From: Nymphaea colorata
Taxonomy: Eukaryota > Streptophyta > Magnoliopsida > Nymphaeales > Nymphaeaceae
DNA: 64,000 nt
Assembly (NCBI RefSeq): GCF_008831285.2
Contig: NC_045147.1
Span: 580,001 to 644,000 of the forward strand
Direction: 5' to 3'
The notes under the pieces were generated by a model. That model did no database searches and was not told where the DNA came from. It saw only the letters and a list, made by a program, of their open reading frames with translations. The translations under genes and the position numbers were made by a program. Positions 47,225 to 60,119 of this stretch are shown one piece after another. Position 1 is the stretch's first letter. Each line of letters opens with the position of its first letter.

Positions 47225-50021
47225 TAATAGGAATTATGATTCACAAACATAATTTTTTTAGCACAGTTACCATGTGGAGGTAGATGCTATTGGTACTAAT
47301 AGTTGTGGGATGAACCACAAATAGTTCCCTAAAATGTAAATAACCCTGAATTATGATTAAGAGGCATAATCTTTAAAATATGAAAACTACAAACAAGACC
47401 TCCTAATGATAAGCTATATGAGCTAGAATTCCTATGACCTCCCTATCTGGTTGAACAACCCACAAACCCAAGCATCACTGTCCCATGTAAAAACTTGGGG
47501 AAATCAGCTGTCTTTAATTAACAATCTCAAATGCATAAACCAACAAAAATAGCCTCACTCGTCTTCTAGCTCGTTCAAGATGCCCACTTCTCCATTTCCA
47601 TAGAAAGTTCCTCTCCATTTCCATAGAAAGTTCCTGTAGGAAGCTGGAAGAAAACAAAGACAAATAAATCCCATTAGACCATCCAATTGCACATAAGTAT
47701 AACTACATAAAAACATACAAATAAACATAATGGAACAGTGAATGTGGTGACTTACTATAAAGGGATATGTTAATAGTGAATATATATCACAGTCTCTCAT
47801 TTGCAAGGCCTTGGTTGTTAGCGTCAAGCATGATTGCTGACAGCCCCATGTGCAACAAGCTGCTTATCATTTCATTTTACATCTACAACCTGCTATGTTA
47901 ACAGGGCGCAAGTGCTGATCAGTTTTAAGTGCTACAAATTCTCATTTTTACGGCATGAGTAGACTTATATCACAGTCTCACCTTTGCATGGCCTTCCATT
48001 CCCCATTGCCTAGAAAGGCAAATCAATAGTTGTTTCTCCTGCAGCAAAGTCATTATGGTGACCTTCAACCTTAACTCAGATCACTACAACTTCTTCCTCT
48101 TACAATAGAAATGGCAGGTGGAGCTTTTTATAGGGCATAATATATTTTTTGAAATGTGTTTTTTGAAATGGAAAAACAACTTTGAGTGATGAGCTAGTCG
48201 TGTTGCCTATCTAATTTTCACACATGACAAACCAAAACTAACTAACAAACACAATCAAAAGAAACGTCTCTCAAGTAACATTCTTTCCTTCTCCCTTATC
48301 AGCCATCTTCTTATTTCTTACCTTCAAATTTTAAAACTGAAAATTTAATTTCAACAACATTAAAATTATAATTATACCTTATGTAATGTAAACCTATAAC
48401 AAATAACAACTACCAACACTATGATTCTATATTATAGAATGTAAAATATAATGTGATGTCCACAACAAATGAAAACGAAATCATGAATATTATCTACATG
48501 TCATGGAGAGCAGAGAGTCTAGAGTACTATTAACATGGATCAATTTCTTAAAATTTTCATTTTTGTTTGGTCATGATTTTCTTCCCTAAAGTATGCATAA
48601 TGCACTTTGCTTGTGTCTACATATTTAAGTAGAAAAATGCACGTCTAGATGTGGTCATGTATACATTATTGATCAAGATCTAATTATGCCAATTCTATAT
48701 TACATAAAGTATCTTTCCTACAATAGTGCATGTATACTTTTGTACGATTAATATAAAAAAACAAAAAAACTCCCATCTCAATCCATGTCAAACCTGCCAC
48801 ACATACTTATCCAATGTGAAACAATACTTTAGTATATTTTTTCAACTGAAGTTTGTTTTTATTAGCAATATATCTTAACATTTTATGTCAATCGATCTAT
48901 TTAAGTACGAAATAAATAGTAAACATGTAAACTTATGGACTGTTATTCTTTTTGAACATTTGAAAATAAAAATACATACTAAACATTCATGGAAATCAAA
49001 ACACGACAGCTGAAAAGATTAAATTAATAAAAATATACAACAGGTAGATTAATCTATGATTCGTGGGAACGAATATAGTATTTTTGAGAGACTGATAAGA
49101 AATTAGATTAAGAAATTAGAATGGGCAAACATGATTTCGTCATAAAGCATATGTAAGTTAATAACAAGAATCAATGGTGAATCGTGAGGCCCCAAATTTT
49201 TGTCAAAGAATGGTTTGAGAAAGATGGCCTCATTGACTGCCTCATTGGAAGAAATTTGTTGCTAGATGTCAGACCTGACCTGCCGCTAAGACAGGAGTAG
49301 TCATCTGATAAAGAGAAGTTGCTGGGCAGTGAGCTGCTCAAGATTCTCAAACAAGAGAGAAGCCATCAGACAATGGTGTGGGATAGAGAAATACACCAGT
49401 CAATATAGTTGCTGGAAGTGGGAATCTTGCAGCTGGAGGTCATCAGAGATGTCGCCAATGAAGAATTGCAGGTCGATGTCAGAGATATCGAATGGAGGAG
49501 AAACTGAAACCCAAAGAGTAGATGTAGGGTTTGAACTAAACCCTAAGGCCCTCTGGGCTTGAAAGAGTCAAATTTTTGATAAATAAATAACAAACTACGG
49601 ACAGGTTTGTCCTTGAGGCATTGTGACCACACCCAACATGCCTTTGACCCAAGACGGGTGTGTGTCCAAAAAAGGACAACATAGTCTGATGTAGTTGACC
49701 ACACTGGGCTTGCCTCTTGTTGCATCAAAGTCGAGTCGGCTGTGCAAGCACATGCTCACCCACATCTGCGTCAACAAGGGTGTTGGCGCCAATTACACAG
49801 GTCCATGTGATATAGATTGTAGGTCTACTCAGCCAAATTCTCCAAGACATTACTGCCGACTAGATAGGTACTGTTTTTTCTCTTTTGGTTAACTATTAGG
49901 TTTTTGTTCTCGGATGTATCAAGGACCAAGTTCTCATTTTAGTAAGGCAAGTGGCCAGAGAATAAGCCAAAGATATGCTGCTGGTTGTTGTTTCAGCCAG
50001 CTTCTTCAAAACTACTAGTAC

Positions 50022-50064
<43 letters not shown>

Positions 50065-50780
50065 ATATGGCCACGTCCACTGTATGCTTATGACTCCTCT
50101 TAGCGTCTTTGTTTTGTTCATGTGTATGTGGGTAAGAAATCATAGCCCAATGTCATTGCCAAGAATACAATCTCAACACTTGGAACTCTCCACCCAGACG
50201 AAGTACAAAAGATTTAACTTGATGCCAATCACATTTTTAAACAATGAAATCTGAGGAGCATTGTGATGTATATTGAAATATATTTTAAGAAACATCCACA
50301 AATATGATATAATATCTGAATCCATTACTAATTAATGATATTGATTGACCCCTATATGTTAAACTTAACTATCCCATGATTTCAATTTTGTGATATTTGA
50401 ATTTTGAAAATATGACTTTTCCCTTTTCTGATGTGCTTCATATAAGGAATTTCAACATGTTATACACAAGGAATTTGTATAGGGAGTTGGGTGGAATGGA
50501 GAGGGACTGGATTTCCCCTTTCCTCATGTTTTGTGCATATAGGTGCTATCAGAGTTCATATCATCTTTTTATTGTTTTGTGATGGAGGGGGAGTTGGTTT
50601 TCCCTTTGTTTAATCAGTAGATGCCTAGAGTCCTTTAATGGGCTCCCATTTTCTTTCGATAAACATTATTTTTGTCAATAAAGGATGAAGCCTATCCCCG
50701 GTAAATGTTCACCACAAAAAGCAAAAAATAATAAGCTAAGATTAAGAAATCAAGAACTCATCTGACTAGAACAAAAGCAG
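47225..50780. other. AT-rich intergenic sequence, no gene recognised
   Basis: About 3.5 kb with no coding region I can support. Minor items: a direct duplication of CCATTTCCATAGAAAGTTCC near 47593-47632, a telobox-like AAACCCTAA near 49539, and a (TG)n run at about 50033-50060. No copia sequence resumes after 47224. Confidence 0.5.
50033..50060. repeat. (TG)n microsatellite
   Basis: About 14 TG dinucleotides in a row after an ATATAT run. Confidence 0.95.
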
Positions 50781-50859
50781 GACGTCCCAGTCTCTTCTAC
50801 TATTGATCCATAGTGCCCTACTAACTATTATGACACACTTAATTAAAAAGCCCTCCACT

Positions 50860-51990
50860 GCTAGTTCCTCCCTGAAGAGTGGTTCTTGTTTCCTTAACAT
50901 AAAATCCACTTGAATGAACTCAAAGTAGACATGATTATCTCCAGCAAACCTTTGAATGGATAGCGAATTTTAATAATACTAGGAACATTAAGCACATCAT
51001 TTGGAACAAAACTTTGATGAATTCTAGATGAGTGTGACATATATAATCTCCCCTGATTTTCAACATGGGCAGTGTTTACATCATTGGCAACATGATGAGT
51101 TATCTTGAATCTAGGTACTAATTGCCATCACCATAACTCTGATTCTACTCCCTTTTTTAGGCAATGCTGAAAGTTGTAAGACCTTGTCCTTTTTTCTTGA
51201 GCAGATTTGTGTAGGTCCAACTGTGTTTGGCAATGTGGTGCACCTTCTCACAAACTTGACATCTCTTTCCTTTTTTGTTCTTACCTTGATATTATTTTGT
51301 CGAGACAATATCTATTTTGATTCTAATTTCAAACAAAGGTTTGTTTGCTGGCCACATTTGGCAGCAGACTCTGTAGATCATGAATAGAAATGTTGCCTTC
51401 TATGTTTTAATGTTTATTCTGATGGTTTTGATTTGGTAGCCTTTAATAATCAGGATCATTTAATCATTTCATTGACTGACTTGGATGCTATGGCCAGTCG
51501 ATGAGCTCTGGCCTTGGCTTTACTGAGATTGGCCTCCACAGAAGATTATCCTTCTAAAGATCTTGTAATTGTATTTCTATTGCATTACTCTTGCTAAGCA
51601 GTATTGGACCACCTTAACGCAACCCATACATTGTTAATGAACTTGAGTCCGATTAATTGAGTGTGAGATAATGACAACTTGATCTAACTTAATAAAAATT
51701 GATCCAGTCGAAGCCAATCAATATTTTGATCATTCACCCCATTGATTCCAGTCTTTAACATCAGAGGCATTGGTTTTGAACCATAAAAAAGCTTTTCAGG
51801 TTAAATGAGATCAGTACGGGCAGAAGGTGGAGCTTCCACGTCAGATAATTTTTTGTATTTAACCGCTGAAGATTATCAGGATACCACATTAAGGGAGAAG
51901 AGTAATTTGTATCCATAGTGTTGTTGAAAATTTTCAAAGGAATTGAAGATGCCATCTTAATCGTAGGAACCTTGACAACAGCCATGAAGG
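50860..51990 (-). pseudogene. Ty1/copia gag to pre-integrase fragment, heavily decayed
   Basis: Read on the minus strand. The gag N-terminus LNTKNYLTWKLHLLPVLISF lies at about 51870-51800. The gag middle has LLSWIKLSLSHTQLIGLKFI (about 51700) and SKAKARAHRLAIASKSVNEM (about 51480). A knuckle CQVCEKVHHIAKHSW (about 51260-51215) has the last Cys replaced. VLNVPSIIK and DNHVYFEFIQVDF (about 50990-50920) match the protease/pre-integrase junction. Integrase and later domains are absent. No LTR was identified. It is a different copia family from the 15-19 kb one. Confidence 0.75.
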
Positions 51991-52602
51991 CGAAGGTTCT
52001 CAAACTATAAAATGCCAAAAAAATAAATAAAGCTACCAACTTTACGTGGCTTGGTCTGCGTGAACTACACCCACAACAATGAAAGGCTCACTGTATTTTC
52101 CTACATTTTGACCAATACTTTGATACATCATTTATACATGAACTTGAACCAGACAAGAAAAAGAATCGCCATTTTTACAACAAGTGTCCTCTCCTGTATT
52201 ATGATATTTTCGATTAGATTTGAATACGGGAATTACTTAGTAGCATATCTGGCACTATCCTAGCTGGATTGCTAGGTCTTGCCTTCTATTATCTTCTTGT
52301 TTTGAATAATTGCCAATATTCACATGACCTCCATAATCCTGATCCTGTTTCACAAGACCTTTCCTTGATTATTGGTGTTAAGATTTCATTTGGATTAAGA
52401 CAAAGAATCAGGAGACAACTTATAATTTGGTGCTTCACAATATATCTGAAAAGGGGCACAGTTGAGACAGTTAAATCACTAAATAAACGTTGGCAAATCA
52501 CCCAAAATTATTGCATATATAACACTCTGCGTGGTTTAGTAGAATTTGATGGTTAGAAAGTGAACCACTCATCGCCTTGTAGTTGCATGCTTAGAAGTAA
52601 GG

Positions 52603-52878
52603 TTCAGCATCGGGCTAGGCCGCTGCTAGGTATCCAGTACCCAGCCCGACTTGTTATCGGGCCAGCCCGAGTGGGCCCGATAATTTTATTTTTTAACTTT
52701 TTATAAATAAATATATATAATATTTTATTATAATTAATTATATTTATATATTATTTTATATAAAAATATATTTTTAAATTTAATTGAGCCGGTCTTGGGC
52801 TCGGAATTTTCAAGTCGGGCCGGGCTTGGGTTTTGAATGTTGGGTCAGCCCGAGCCCTGCCTAATGCCCAGGTTTACC
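52603..52878. mobile_element. MITE-like element with GGGC-rich ends and AT core
   Basis: Left end AGGTTCAGCATCGGGC; the right end, reverse-complemented, is AGGTAAACCTGGGCATTAGG followed by GGGCTCGGGC. The ends carry several GCCCGA/TCGGGC blocks and the core (52685-52790) is almost pure A/T. This looks like a non-autonomous hAT-type element, but no perfect target duplication could be fixed. No coding capacity. Confidence 0.55.
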
Positions 52879-52879
52879 T

Positions 52880-54960
52880 ACAAGTGCACGATGAAGCTAG
52901 AGGCCTTGAAATTGGGGACTATTCCAGCTACACAATTCAAGCTGTGAAAAACGAACGCCCATGATATTCATAAGTCAAATCAGTAGGATCTTAAACTTGT
53001 ATTACAATAGTAGGCTACTGGCGGACTTGACAGAATTGAAGAATAATTGGTCTCCGTAGAAATGTGCAAGGATTTTCCATCTTTGGCTCGGCCAGATACA
53101 GGCAGATGTGGGTGCCCACCAGCTTCACAAAAAATCTTCATTTTTTTTATTGATACTCTAAAGAATTTGCCTATTTATATATTGGGGCGCCTCTTAAGAT
53201 TTGAAAGGTTCATTAGCATGCCTCACCTAAAAATTTTTTTTGCTCGGCCATCGATTAAAAGCAGGATTCCCTAATAATATTATTCCCAATATTGCTTTCA
53301 ATTTCATGATCATTGAAAATTTATTTTATTTACTTTAGTCGACCGATGCATGTCCTTGCATGTTACAAAGTTATATGTGCGTACACTTGTAAATGATTTT
53401 GTTATGATAAGGAGATATTCCTTTTATATATCTCAAACCATTTCATCAAGCACAAAGTTGACTACAAAGGATAATTTGTTTGTGCTCATCAAACACGAGG
53501 TATTTTCACCATGGTATAATTTTTTTTTTATATATTCACGCTGTGGACTCGATTTTCAAGAAAAGTTAATTATCTGTAGACAGCTTGTTGAAACCATCAA
53601 ACGCTACCCAATGAGTTAGGAGGGAAACTCAGGCATGAATATTAATGATTGCCGATGGACATTAGCTTACACCTAGGAGTTGAACGATGATTTTCCTGCA
53701 TGATGACGTCTAAAGTAGTTCATCATATTAGGTGAGCTCCTTTGAGTTTGTAATTAATCAGCGAATTCCTATTAGAGCAAAAGCTGCTGCAACGAAAATC
53801 AAATTGTTCATCAACTAATGTTGATAACATGATTTCGGCAGATAAGCTGGAACTATTAATATGGTTGCGTTTAAGAAAAAATAAGCATGCTGTGACCACA
53901 GTTAACAAGAAACCATATGGATACCGGAAATTCGGAGTAGGGAAATAGGGCTCAAAAATATTTACAAGTGGGCCGCTAAATATGTTATAGAATGATTATT
54001 TAAGCAAAATACTTGTGCACGTAAAAAGAGTAAATAAACATGAAAATGAGTAAAATAAATTAAATTGTACACGTACAACAACATAATGCATATAAACATG
54101 CATTATGGAATTTACACACACAACAAAAAAAAAAAACAGAAGGTGTAATAAGGGAAAATAAAGAGAGAATTAACGATAAAAGAAACAAAGAGTCCACTGC
54201 GATGCAAAAACAAATTAATTATTTGACAAGTGGTTTTGGGTTCCAAATAAAATAAGAGCTGATCCTGAGAAACGAGTAATTTTTTCAAACTTCCCCACAA
54301 AGAAGCGTTAATCTTTTGTTTCAGAATGGTTTCCGGAAAACAGAATTCCCCTTCAATACAAGCCAACTCTTGATAGATACGTTTTTAACTTTTGGGGAGA
54401 GGAGATTAAATAAAAGCACTCGTTGCCACATTATGTGGTCTAATTACAACACATTATGTGGTGGTCGATGCATTAACATGAAAGTGGGTTTAGGTCGCCC
54501 ATGTCAAATTGGAAACACGAACTAATTGGTTCAAGTGTGGTGTGTATTAATGTATGAATAAAAGAACAGTTATATTAATTTATCAATTTTAAAATTTTAG
54601 TTTTTGTTTAGTTAAACGCATCATTTTCAATTTCCAATTCTAAAGTCAAAATTCCAAACCATCAAACATAAAACGAAACTAAAACTACTATTTTCATTCC
54701 AATTCCATATGAATTAAGGTGGACTTTTGTTTCTATATTTTACTTTTACAATAAAAAAGGGGCCACTAAAAAATGAAGTTTATCTTACTTCACACACAAG
54801 GGAATGTATCATTGTGATGTCGTCCAATCCAACTGACAGGTTGACTTGATGGTTGACGAAAACTGGTGAATTCGTGATGTCCGACTAATGATGGCCTCTC
54901 TATCTTGGTAATTTTCTGAAACCATGAACACCTATCAGAAATTTGAGAAACATGAAGACT
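52880..54960. other. AT-rich intergenic sequence upstream of the RWP-RK gene
   Basis: No coding region or TE that I recognise. It contains the probable promoter of the RWP-RK gene at its right end, but no TATA box can be assigned with confidence. Confidence 0.4.
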
Positions 54961-55053
54961 GTATTTGGATTTTCGAAAATGTAGTTTCTTATTTTTTTGT
55001 TTGAATAGAGCAGTTTCCCCGCGCCCCTTCCCCAAACGTTGCCTTCTCTCCTC

Positions 55054-55134
55054 TCTCTCTCTCTCTCTGTCTCCCCTTCCCTCCACAGGCGCCGACTCCG
55101 GCGCTCCTCCGCCACCGTTTCCTCATCGGCGCTG

Positions 55135-55178
<44 letters not shown>
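55054..55178 (+). promoter_or_regulatory. (CT)n tracts in the RWP-RK 5' leader/promoter
   Basis: Two pyrimidine microsatellites, about 55050-55072 and about 55138-55178, 315-440 bp before the start codon. CT/GA tracts near plant transcription starts can bind GAGA-binding (BPC) proteins; that role here is inferred. Confidence 0.5.
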
Positions 55179-55182
<4 letters not shown>

Positions 55183-55480
55183 GGCTATCTGCAATTCGAA
55201 TCCCCGGAAACAAAGTACAGAAGTTTCTGATGTGGTCTGTGATGCACCAATGCCATTTATTTGCTTTGTGTTTTGTTATTCGTGTAGAGTATCGTTGATG
55301 ATTCGCTCATCTTATTGCAGTGGAGGGGTTTTCTCTCACGCCGTGGCTCCGCTTTCTGTTATTATGCCCATTCAAGCATCGCTCCGGTGCTTGAATTACA
55401 GGGCACCAAGATCAACTCTGCGTTCTGAGAATCTCAACCCGACGAGAAGAAAAAAGATAACAAAAGGCTGCGTGCTCTTG

Positions 55481-55516
55481 ATGCTTCTTGTATATGGCAG
55501 ATTTACCGTATCCTGA
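55481..55516 (+). promoter_or_regulatory. upstream ORF overlapping the RWP-RK start codon
   Basis: An ATG 13 bases before the main ATG opens an 11-codon frame (MLLVYGRFTVS) whose TGA (55514-55516) lies inside the main coding sequence, in another frame. If the mature transcript includes it, it would compete with the main start. The same frame is open back to 54965, so a longer overlapping ORF is also possible. Confidence 0.5.
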
Positions 55517-58051
55517 GGATAGCTGCATCAGATTTTGGGAGGATTCATCCTTGGATTTCAGTTACTGTTTAGAGGGAGAGTTCTCAGACATATCGGAACC
55601 TTCGACGCACTTAGCGCCGAGTCTTCCTCTTCCAAGTTCATTTGAGGAAGTTGGTTCTCCTATGCTTGAACTTGACGAACCAGTACTGCATAAATCTGAC
55701 GAAGCAATTCCAATTGAATGCTTCTACAATGTTTATGATGGGATTTTGGATAACTCGGGAACTCCTGATGTAGTGGTTAATTCAGAAGCAAATAATGTTG
55801 AAGATAATGATTCATATTTGGATTGGGATGAGAATTCATTAGCCATTCTCCCGGAACCAACTTGGCCTCCCGTGGATCAGTCAAGCTGTTCATTTTGCCA
55901 GTTGATGAGAGAGATCATTCACGCTGATGGTAATCAAGTTTTGACGAGCAAACTTTAGACAAGTTTAATGGTCCCTTTTTTTTTTTACGATGACAAAGGA
56001 AAATCCTACGAATGCATCCAACTAAGAGTCCACCATTATTTCGTGTTTTTCTTGAACTATTATCTTGCCTGTTTTTCTTTCTTCGTAGACATTCATCTCG
56101 CTGCTTGATCTTAGGGTCTTGCATCACGAAGCTTGAGGTCCATGGAAGAGACGGAAATGTTTGCCATGCTGTTCTTCTTGTTCAGCACAGCATTGATGGA
56201 CTGGAGCCAGCCATACAGCGAGAAGTTATACCGTATGTAATTCTTAGAGTTGGTTGATTTCTTTTGTGATATCGAATGCAAAGCATGATAATTGCTTTAC
56301 ATGACATGCAGGTTTGATGTACAGGACATTGAGAGCGTGAAAGAGTTCTTGCTAGCTTACTGCCGATTAAGAAGGCAGGAGGGTTTCATTGTCTTGCATG
56401 ACTCGCTTTCTGCCTTCTACGAAGCAATATGTGCAGGAATGAATGAACCTGAAGAGCCATGTCCAGTTTCTGTTAGCCAGTATCAGGGAACGGATCTAGG
56501 TAAGCGCTGTCCATGCTAATGACTAGCTCTCGTTTGATTTTTCTAAAAGATCGTCCCATTTTTCTTCAGAATCTTAAGCATTTGTTGGAAAATGGCAGTG
56601 AAATTTCATTCCCTAGTTTGGCTGTGTTCAAGTGACATTCCCTCGCTGAAATTGTTGCTTGGTCATATTTCCAACAAGTTTTAAAGATCCAACTCAAAAC
56701 TGCATGTATCCTGATGAATCCTGAGACAGCCTGTTCCAACAAAGTTATGAATGTAAGGTGGCAGTTACCACCGAAGCGTTTGTCAACGTTATTTGCTAAG
56801 AAATTTGTCTAGATAAAAGTCTTTTTTTTAAAGTTACTTGCACCAATTATGCTGATAAACAAATTCCTTTTGTATCATGCAAATTCCTTGCATGTTTCAC
56901 GTGGTGGCGTCCAAGTTAGGGAATCACATGTTGTTTTTTTGTGCTTATATTCCATCCTTTTTTCACTAACAGACTCAACTCCACGGGCAAATGACTTCAC
57001 ATTAACTACTATGCTTGAAGACTCTTTACCACAACTAGTAGCAAGTACGAGTCCAGGAAGGCCTCCAAAGAGTGGCATCGCAGCACAGGTATATGCCTTG
57101 TCTCATCTATGATCACGGCTAACTGGAAATTGCAGATTTATTTTTACGTCAATTAGTTATTTCATTTATTCTTGACGATTTTCAATCATTCTCTTTAAAC
57201 CTTGATTTTGGTTTTCTCACAATCCAACCAAATTAGAGGTACAACATCGAGATTGAAGCTTTGGCGCAATACGAGAGCAGTGCCTTTCAATTTATCACTT
57301 TCAGGTCATCAGACATTATCAAGCATGATATGTTTAGGGTCCACTCTCGCGAATTTGATGAGTTATTTTGCTTTGTATTTTGACTTATTTATTTCCTAAA
57401 TTTAATATTCTATATACAACAAGCTTGCAAATGCTTAAAAAAATGATTTATTGCATGATTTTCCATGCAAAGGAAATCCTCGTATAGAGGGCTATTGACA
57501 ATGGTTAAGAAGCCATCCACACCATTTATAAGATAGTTGATCAGTTGTTTGGTCAGAACCTTACAGTCATGAATATCATTCTCCTTTCTCACATTTAAAG
57601 TGAATATTTTAGAAAATTTTAATGTGAATTTCATGTTTCCTGTTCATTCTGTCAGAGAGAAAGGACTGGAAGACTGCAAATTTCGGACTTGGTTAACTAC
57701 TTCCATCTCCCCATAACAGTTGCTGCAAAGCACTTGGCTATATGTCCTACAGTCCTGAAGAAGGTATGCCGCAGAAATGGAATGCGTCGATGGCCTCACA
57801 GGAAGGTATGGCAGTCAATACCTTTCTCTTCTTCTATCTCTTCCTTGAGTCACATTGAAATCTTATACCTGGAAACTCTTGCTATTCCGTTTTTGTTGTG
57901 CCAGATCAAAAGCATAGATCGAAATCTTTTGAATTTAGAAAGAAGCTTGGCAGAAGCAAGCAGGGAAGACATGGAATCGATTACCGCAGAGATAGAGAAA
58001 CTGAGAAAGGAAAGAGCACGAATTTGTGCCGGCAACGCAGCTCCCACATAA
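55494..58051 (+). CDS. RWP-RK domain transcription factor (RKD-like)
   Basis: Six exons: 55494-55929, 56115-56232, 56312-56499, 56973-57088, 57656-57805 and 57905-58051. All introns are GT-AG; the total of 1,155 nt gives 384 residues and the frame closes at every junction. It starts MADLPYPEDSCIRFWEDSSL. The N-terminal region (1-145) is acidic and ends SSCSFCQLMREIIHADG. A conserved middle (146-250) has KLEVHGRDGNVCHAVLLVQH and YCRLRRQEGFIVLHDSLSAF. The DNA-binding RWP-RK domain (about 289-345) has LQISDLVNYFHLPITVAAKH, VCRRNGMRRWPHRK and IKSIDRNL. A C-terminal coiled coil (LERSLAEASREDMESITAEI) probably mediates dimers. The length fits the RKD class, which acts in the nucleus, often in female germline or nitrogen-related control; the exact subgroup is not certain. 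No sign of decay. Confidence 0.92.
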
Positions 58052-58082
58052 TGCTGGAACTGAACGCTACACAGCTCAAGGA

Positions 58083-58143
58083 AATAAATCGGGGGCCAAA
58101 GCCCAATTTGATGCAATTCATATTTTATTTATTAATTAATAAA
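58083..58143 (+). terminator. candidate polyadenylation signals of the RWP-RK gene
   Basis: AATAAA at 58083-58088 and AATAAAA at about 58138-58143, 30-90 bp past the stop codon. They suit a short 3' UTR. Plant signals are loose, so this is only suggestive. Confidence 0.45.
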
Positions 58144-58198
58144 ATGTTGATTCCATGAGTCCAAATACCACCAAAAGTGGTGGTTATCAGTCACGTGA

Positions 58199-58256
58199 CA
58201 TGAAGAGTTGATTCTCAATGCCTTCACATGAAGAGTTGATTCTCAATGCCTTCACA
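58199..58256. repeat. 28-bp tandem duplication
   Basis: CATGAAGAGTTGATTCTCAA plus TGCCTTCA occurs twice in direct succession, with no mismatches seen. Confidence 0.9.
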
Positions 58257-59597
58257 CGGCTGTGTCGCCTATTGCAAGCCTGCTTTTATGATCCAGTTCG
58301 GGTTATATGAGCCAAGCTCGGATTACATGCATTTTCTAATTTGACGGTCTAGATTCGGATTCACAGTCTTGTCCAAACACAATTCATGACGGCTACCTCG
58401 AAGGTACTGTCACGTAAAAGATAATGGAAACACTTATAAAAGTATTATTTCCATTAGTATGGCTTCCTTTAGTATGTGCTGAAAACGTCTCTCAAACAGA
58501 AAAATTGGTCGCTTAGCATTCCGAAACATTGAGCGCGGTGCATCATAATTATTTCAAAATTGGCTCTAGTTTTTACACAGAAAAACATTCATCAGAAAGG
58601 AAGACATGAGAGACCTTAATAAGAGAACACAAAGAATTTGCAGATTGGCTCAAAAATACCAGCCAATCACGTACCGCAGATCGCTTCAACAATGGCCTTT
58701 CATGCCCAAGCGACGGTCACCAGCTCTGGTTAAACTCATTTGTCCAGAGGAGAAAACTTCAAGTTGCCAGAAAATACAGCCTCCCCGTCTGTCAAGAAAA
58801 CCAACTTTAGTATCAAGGAGAACTACCTGAAGATACAAGCCCAACTTTTCCAAGGAACATATTATTTTCTAACTTAAGCATTAAAAGCTGATCGCAGACA
58901 GATATATAAGTTCTCCTAACAAGACAGCTGAAACGTTTTCCATTTCAGGCTGAAAGCCAATACCACATGCAGCTGCTGTATCCAAGCAACCCGGATATGC
59001 ATACATTCCAATGTGTTTGTAATACTATTCTTCGTTGGATACAGCTCATATCCTACCGATCATGTGAACTGAAGTCTAATCAAAAGCGATAATATGTAAG
59101 AAATAGAATAAATTATGTTAAGCATGCCTCTCTTATCTACTGAGATGGCTTGCACAAAATTCCAGCAACACATGCTTGATTTATAACTGGGCATCCATGT
59201 TTGGATTAATTTTTGCAGCTTAGATGTGAACGTCTCCATTCTAGACTATTTCTTGTGGAAGCACACTTGTTTGAAACTTCGAAGGAAAGGCATTTCGCAG
59301 ACCATTGCAGAAAATCAACTTTCTTATCAAACACACTCCTGAAGTAAATGCTTCAAGGGTATTCACCTTGGTGCTGCTCCGGAAAAGGCAAATCTTCACA
59401 ACAGATTAGCATCTGTTACCCATCCTAATGAAATAAACACTCAACAAAACTTTGTAAGCAAATACCACGAACATGCCAATGGCATATCCATGCATAGACG
59501 AGCCAGGAAAGCCCACAAATAGGGAAAAGCTAGCGGCCAAAAAAGCTTCAAAATCTGAAACATCTTTGCCAACACAAGTACATATCTATGTATATAA
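58257..59597. other. intergenic sequence, no gene recognised
   Basis: About 1.3 kb with no supported feature. A 74-codon plus-strand frame at 58606-58830 has no recognisable motif and is probably chance. Confidence 0.45.
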
Positions 59598-59713
59598 CTA
59601 ATGTTGTTGAGGCATTGTCTAGGCGCACACATAGGCGATGCTTTGGTACAACTCCATGGTCATCACCTAAGTCCAGCATTTAGGCCATGGAAGATAGGCA
59701 TGTGCCTAGGCGT

Positions 59714-59965
59714 GCCTATATGGGACTAGGTGCGCCTGCACCTAGTCTATAAAAGGTGAAGAGGCATATCGGGTTCGGTTAAAGTGCATTTAAGAAGGAA
59801 TAAATATACTTGGAAACTGTTGTGTTAATTGCTGGTTGTGCGCCTATATGGGACTCGGTGTGCCTGCGCCTAGTCTATAGAAGGTGGAAAGGCATATTTG
59901 GGTTCGGTTAAAGTGCATTTAATGAGTAAACATACTTGGAAACTCTTGTGTTAATTGCTGGTTCT
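59714..59965. repeat. 128-bp tandem duplication in the hAT3 left end
   Basis: The segment starting GCCTATATGGGACTAGGTGC and ending TGTGTTAATTGCTGGTT occurs at 59714 and again at 59842. At the 3' side a short GGAAATTGCTGGTTCT is also doubled (about 59956-59985). Confidence 0.8.
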
Positions 59966-60119
59966 GGAAATTGCTGGTTCTGGAAACCGGAAAGGAAGTT
60001 TTCACTCTTCAATAAACATGGAAATGGGCTATTTAAAGAAGCAAAAGGCCAATTTCCATTCACGTGAACTTCAGTCTTCAGCCTTATGCCTCACGTCAAC
60101 TTTAGTCTTCAGCCTTCAT

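Noticed and set aside
49183-49560. Possible 5' exon of a gene on the minus strand, because of the TTAGGGTTTAG leader-like motif
   Set aside because: The frame closes quickly and matches no family I know; only a telobox-like motif is visible.
54965-55516. A 183-codon protein upstream of the RWP-RK gene
   Set aside because: Much of it is Leu-Ser repeats from the CT tracts and it ends by overlapping the true start; kept only as a possible uORF.
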